5,308 nt of DNA, from NCBI GenBank assembly GCA_030740295.1, contig JASLXP010000717.1:1-5308 (forward strand), in the 5' to 3' direction. Below are positions 4,961 through 5,308 of the stretch, piece after piece; the stretch's first letter is position 1, and every line of letters begins with the position of its first letter. The position numbers and the translations under genes are program-made. The DNA is from Planctomycetota bacterium (GTDB lineage Bacteria > Planctomycetota > PUPC01 > JACPCR01). Below the pieces are notes generated by a model, which searched no databases, had not been told where the DNA came from, and was given only the letters and a program-made list of their open reading frames with translations.

Positions 4961-5204
4961 AAAAGCACGCGAACTCATCACACATCGCCTGAACGACGAG
5001 CTCACGGAAGAAGAAACCCGCGAGCTCAACGAATACATCACCGCACATCCTGAATTCAAAGAGGAGATCGATATGCTCGAAGCCATCTGGAACAGCCTGG
5101 ATTTATTAGCGGGAGAGACTGCCGCACCGGAAATGGGGGATGAGCTGGAGCGTGCCCTGGGCACGCCCCGTGGCCCAGATTCCACTCTCTATCACTACAT
5201 CTAG
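4950..5204 (+). CDS. Short anti-sigma-factor-like protein, zinc-less and without a membrane segment
   Basis: An 84-residue acidic, mainly helical protein 69 bp after the sigma factor stop, with GGAG (4940-4943) 6 nt before its ATG. Residues 5-50 (ARELITHRLNDELTEEE..., then AHPEFKEEIDMLEAIW) follow the layout of the N-terminal anti-sigma domain that grips ECF sigma factors: a short helix, a D/E-L-(S/T)-x-E-E turn, a long helix, then A-x-(H/C)-P-x. The HxxxCxxC zinc ligands of the classical ZAS type are absent (it reads HPEFKEE). Residues 57-70 (TAAPEMGDELERAL) recall the linker that normally precedes the membrane helix, but the protein stops at YHYI. All three frames to the window end lack a hydrophobic segment, so a simple late frameshift does not explain the short length. 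Most likely it is a cytoplasmic sigma-binding partner; it could also be a truncated anti-sigma factor. Role inferred from position and pattern only. Confidence 0.75.
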   Translation: MNIEKARELITHRLNDELTEEETRELNEYITAHPEFKEEIDMLEAIWNSLDLLAGETAAPEMGDELERALGTPRGPDSTLYHYI

Positions 5205-5308
5205 CATGAACCTCCCCAGCCTCTACCCACGCATCGGAGATGGGTGCCATTGATCCGCGAAACGGCACGATCATCGTAAGGAAAGATCTTGGGATTTTCC
5301 CACGCTGC
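5205..5308. other. Window end without a recognised gene
   Basis: 104 bp after the anti-sigma-like gene. A frame opening at ATG 5240 (MGAIDPRNGTIIVRKDLG...) stays open to the edge for 23 codons. It has no properly spaced Shine-Dalgarno (CGGAG abuts the ATG), so it is not called. A small inverted repeat ACGAT-C-ATCGT lies at 5267-5277. No T-run terminator hairpin is seen, so the sigma operon may continue beyond the window. Confidence 0.4.

Noticed and set aside
5240..5308. Start of another gene running off the right edge
   Set aside because: Only 23 codons are visible, there is no properly spaced ribosome binding site, and no family is recognisable.

Overview
The window is about 5.3 kb of moderately GC-rich bacterial DNA with four confident protein genes in two divergent pairs. 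Lineage is inferred only from gene content and intergenic style. A secreted VIT/von Willebrand A protein, an ARPP-1-type exported protein, an ECF sigma factor with a small downstream partner, and intergenic DNA full of 7-bp tandem repeats and short palindromes together suggest a free-living member of the PVC group (Verrucomicrobiota or Planctomycetota). No rRNA or marker gene is present to confirm this.

Layout. Bases 1-306 are non-coding: a degenerate heptamer tract, two REP-like palindromes, a probable leftward intrinsic terminator (221-257) and a clean array of the heptamer ATTACGT (264-312). On the minus strand, 307-2700 encodes a 797-residue exported VIT + vWA protein with a complete MIDAS metal site. 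Upstream of it, 2701-2927 is a spacer bounded by two inverted heptamer arrays (2728-2767 and 2894-2940). Also on the minus strand, 2928-3983 encodes a 351-residue exported ARPP-1 domain protein. A 336-bp divergent intergenic region follows (3984-4319), with heptamers at both ends and two overlapping palindromes in the middle. On the plus strand, 4320-4880 encodes an ECF sigma factor. A possible 27-codon ORF (4877-4960) overlaps its stop, and 4950-5204 encodes an 84-residue protein resembling the cytoplasmic part of an anti-sigma factor but lacking zinc ligands and a membrane segment. The last ~100 bp show no convincing gene.

How it may work together (inference). The sigma factor and its small partner look like a regulatory module, and the divergent ARPP-1 and VIT-vWA genes look like an envelope or periplasmic pair transcribed together leftwards. 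Whether the sigma factor controls the pair cannot be decided from this sequence, because no matching promoter pairs were found. The most unusual aspect is the DNA between the genes. Related 7-bp repeats occupy all three larger intergenic spaces, and the stop codons of both minus-strand genes fall inside ATTACGT-type arrays, so the repeats appear to have written the last codons of both proteins. I see no firm evidence of a previously undescribed multi-gene system; the repeat architecture and the small ORFs at the sigma locus are the best leads.
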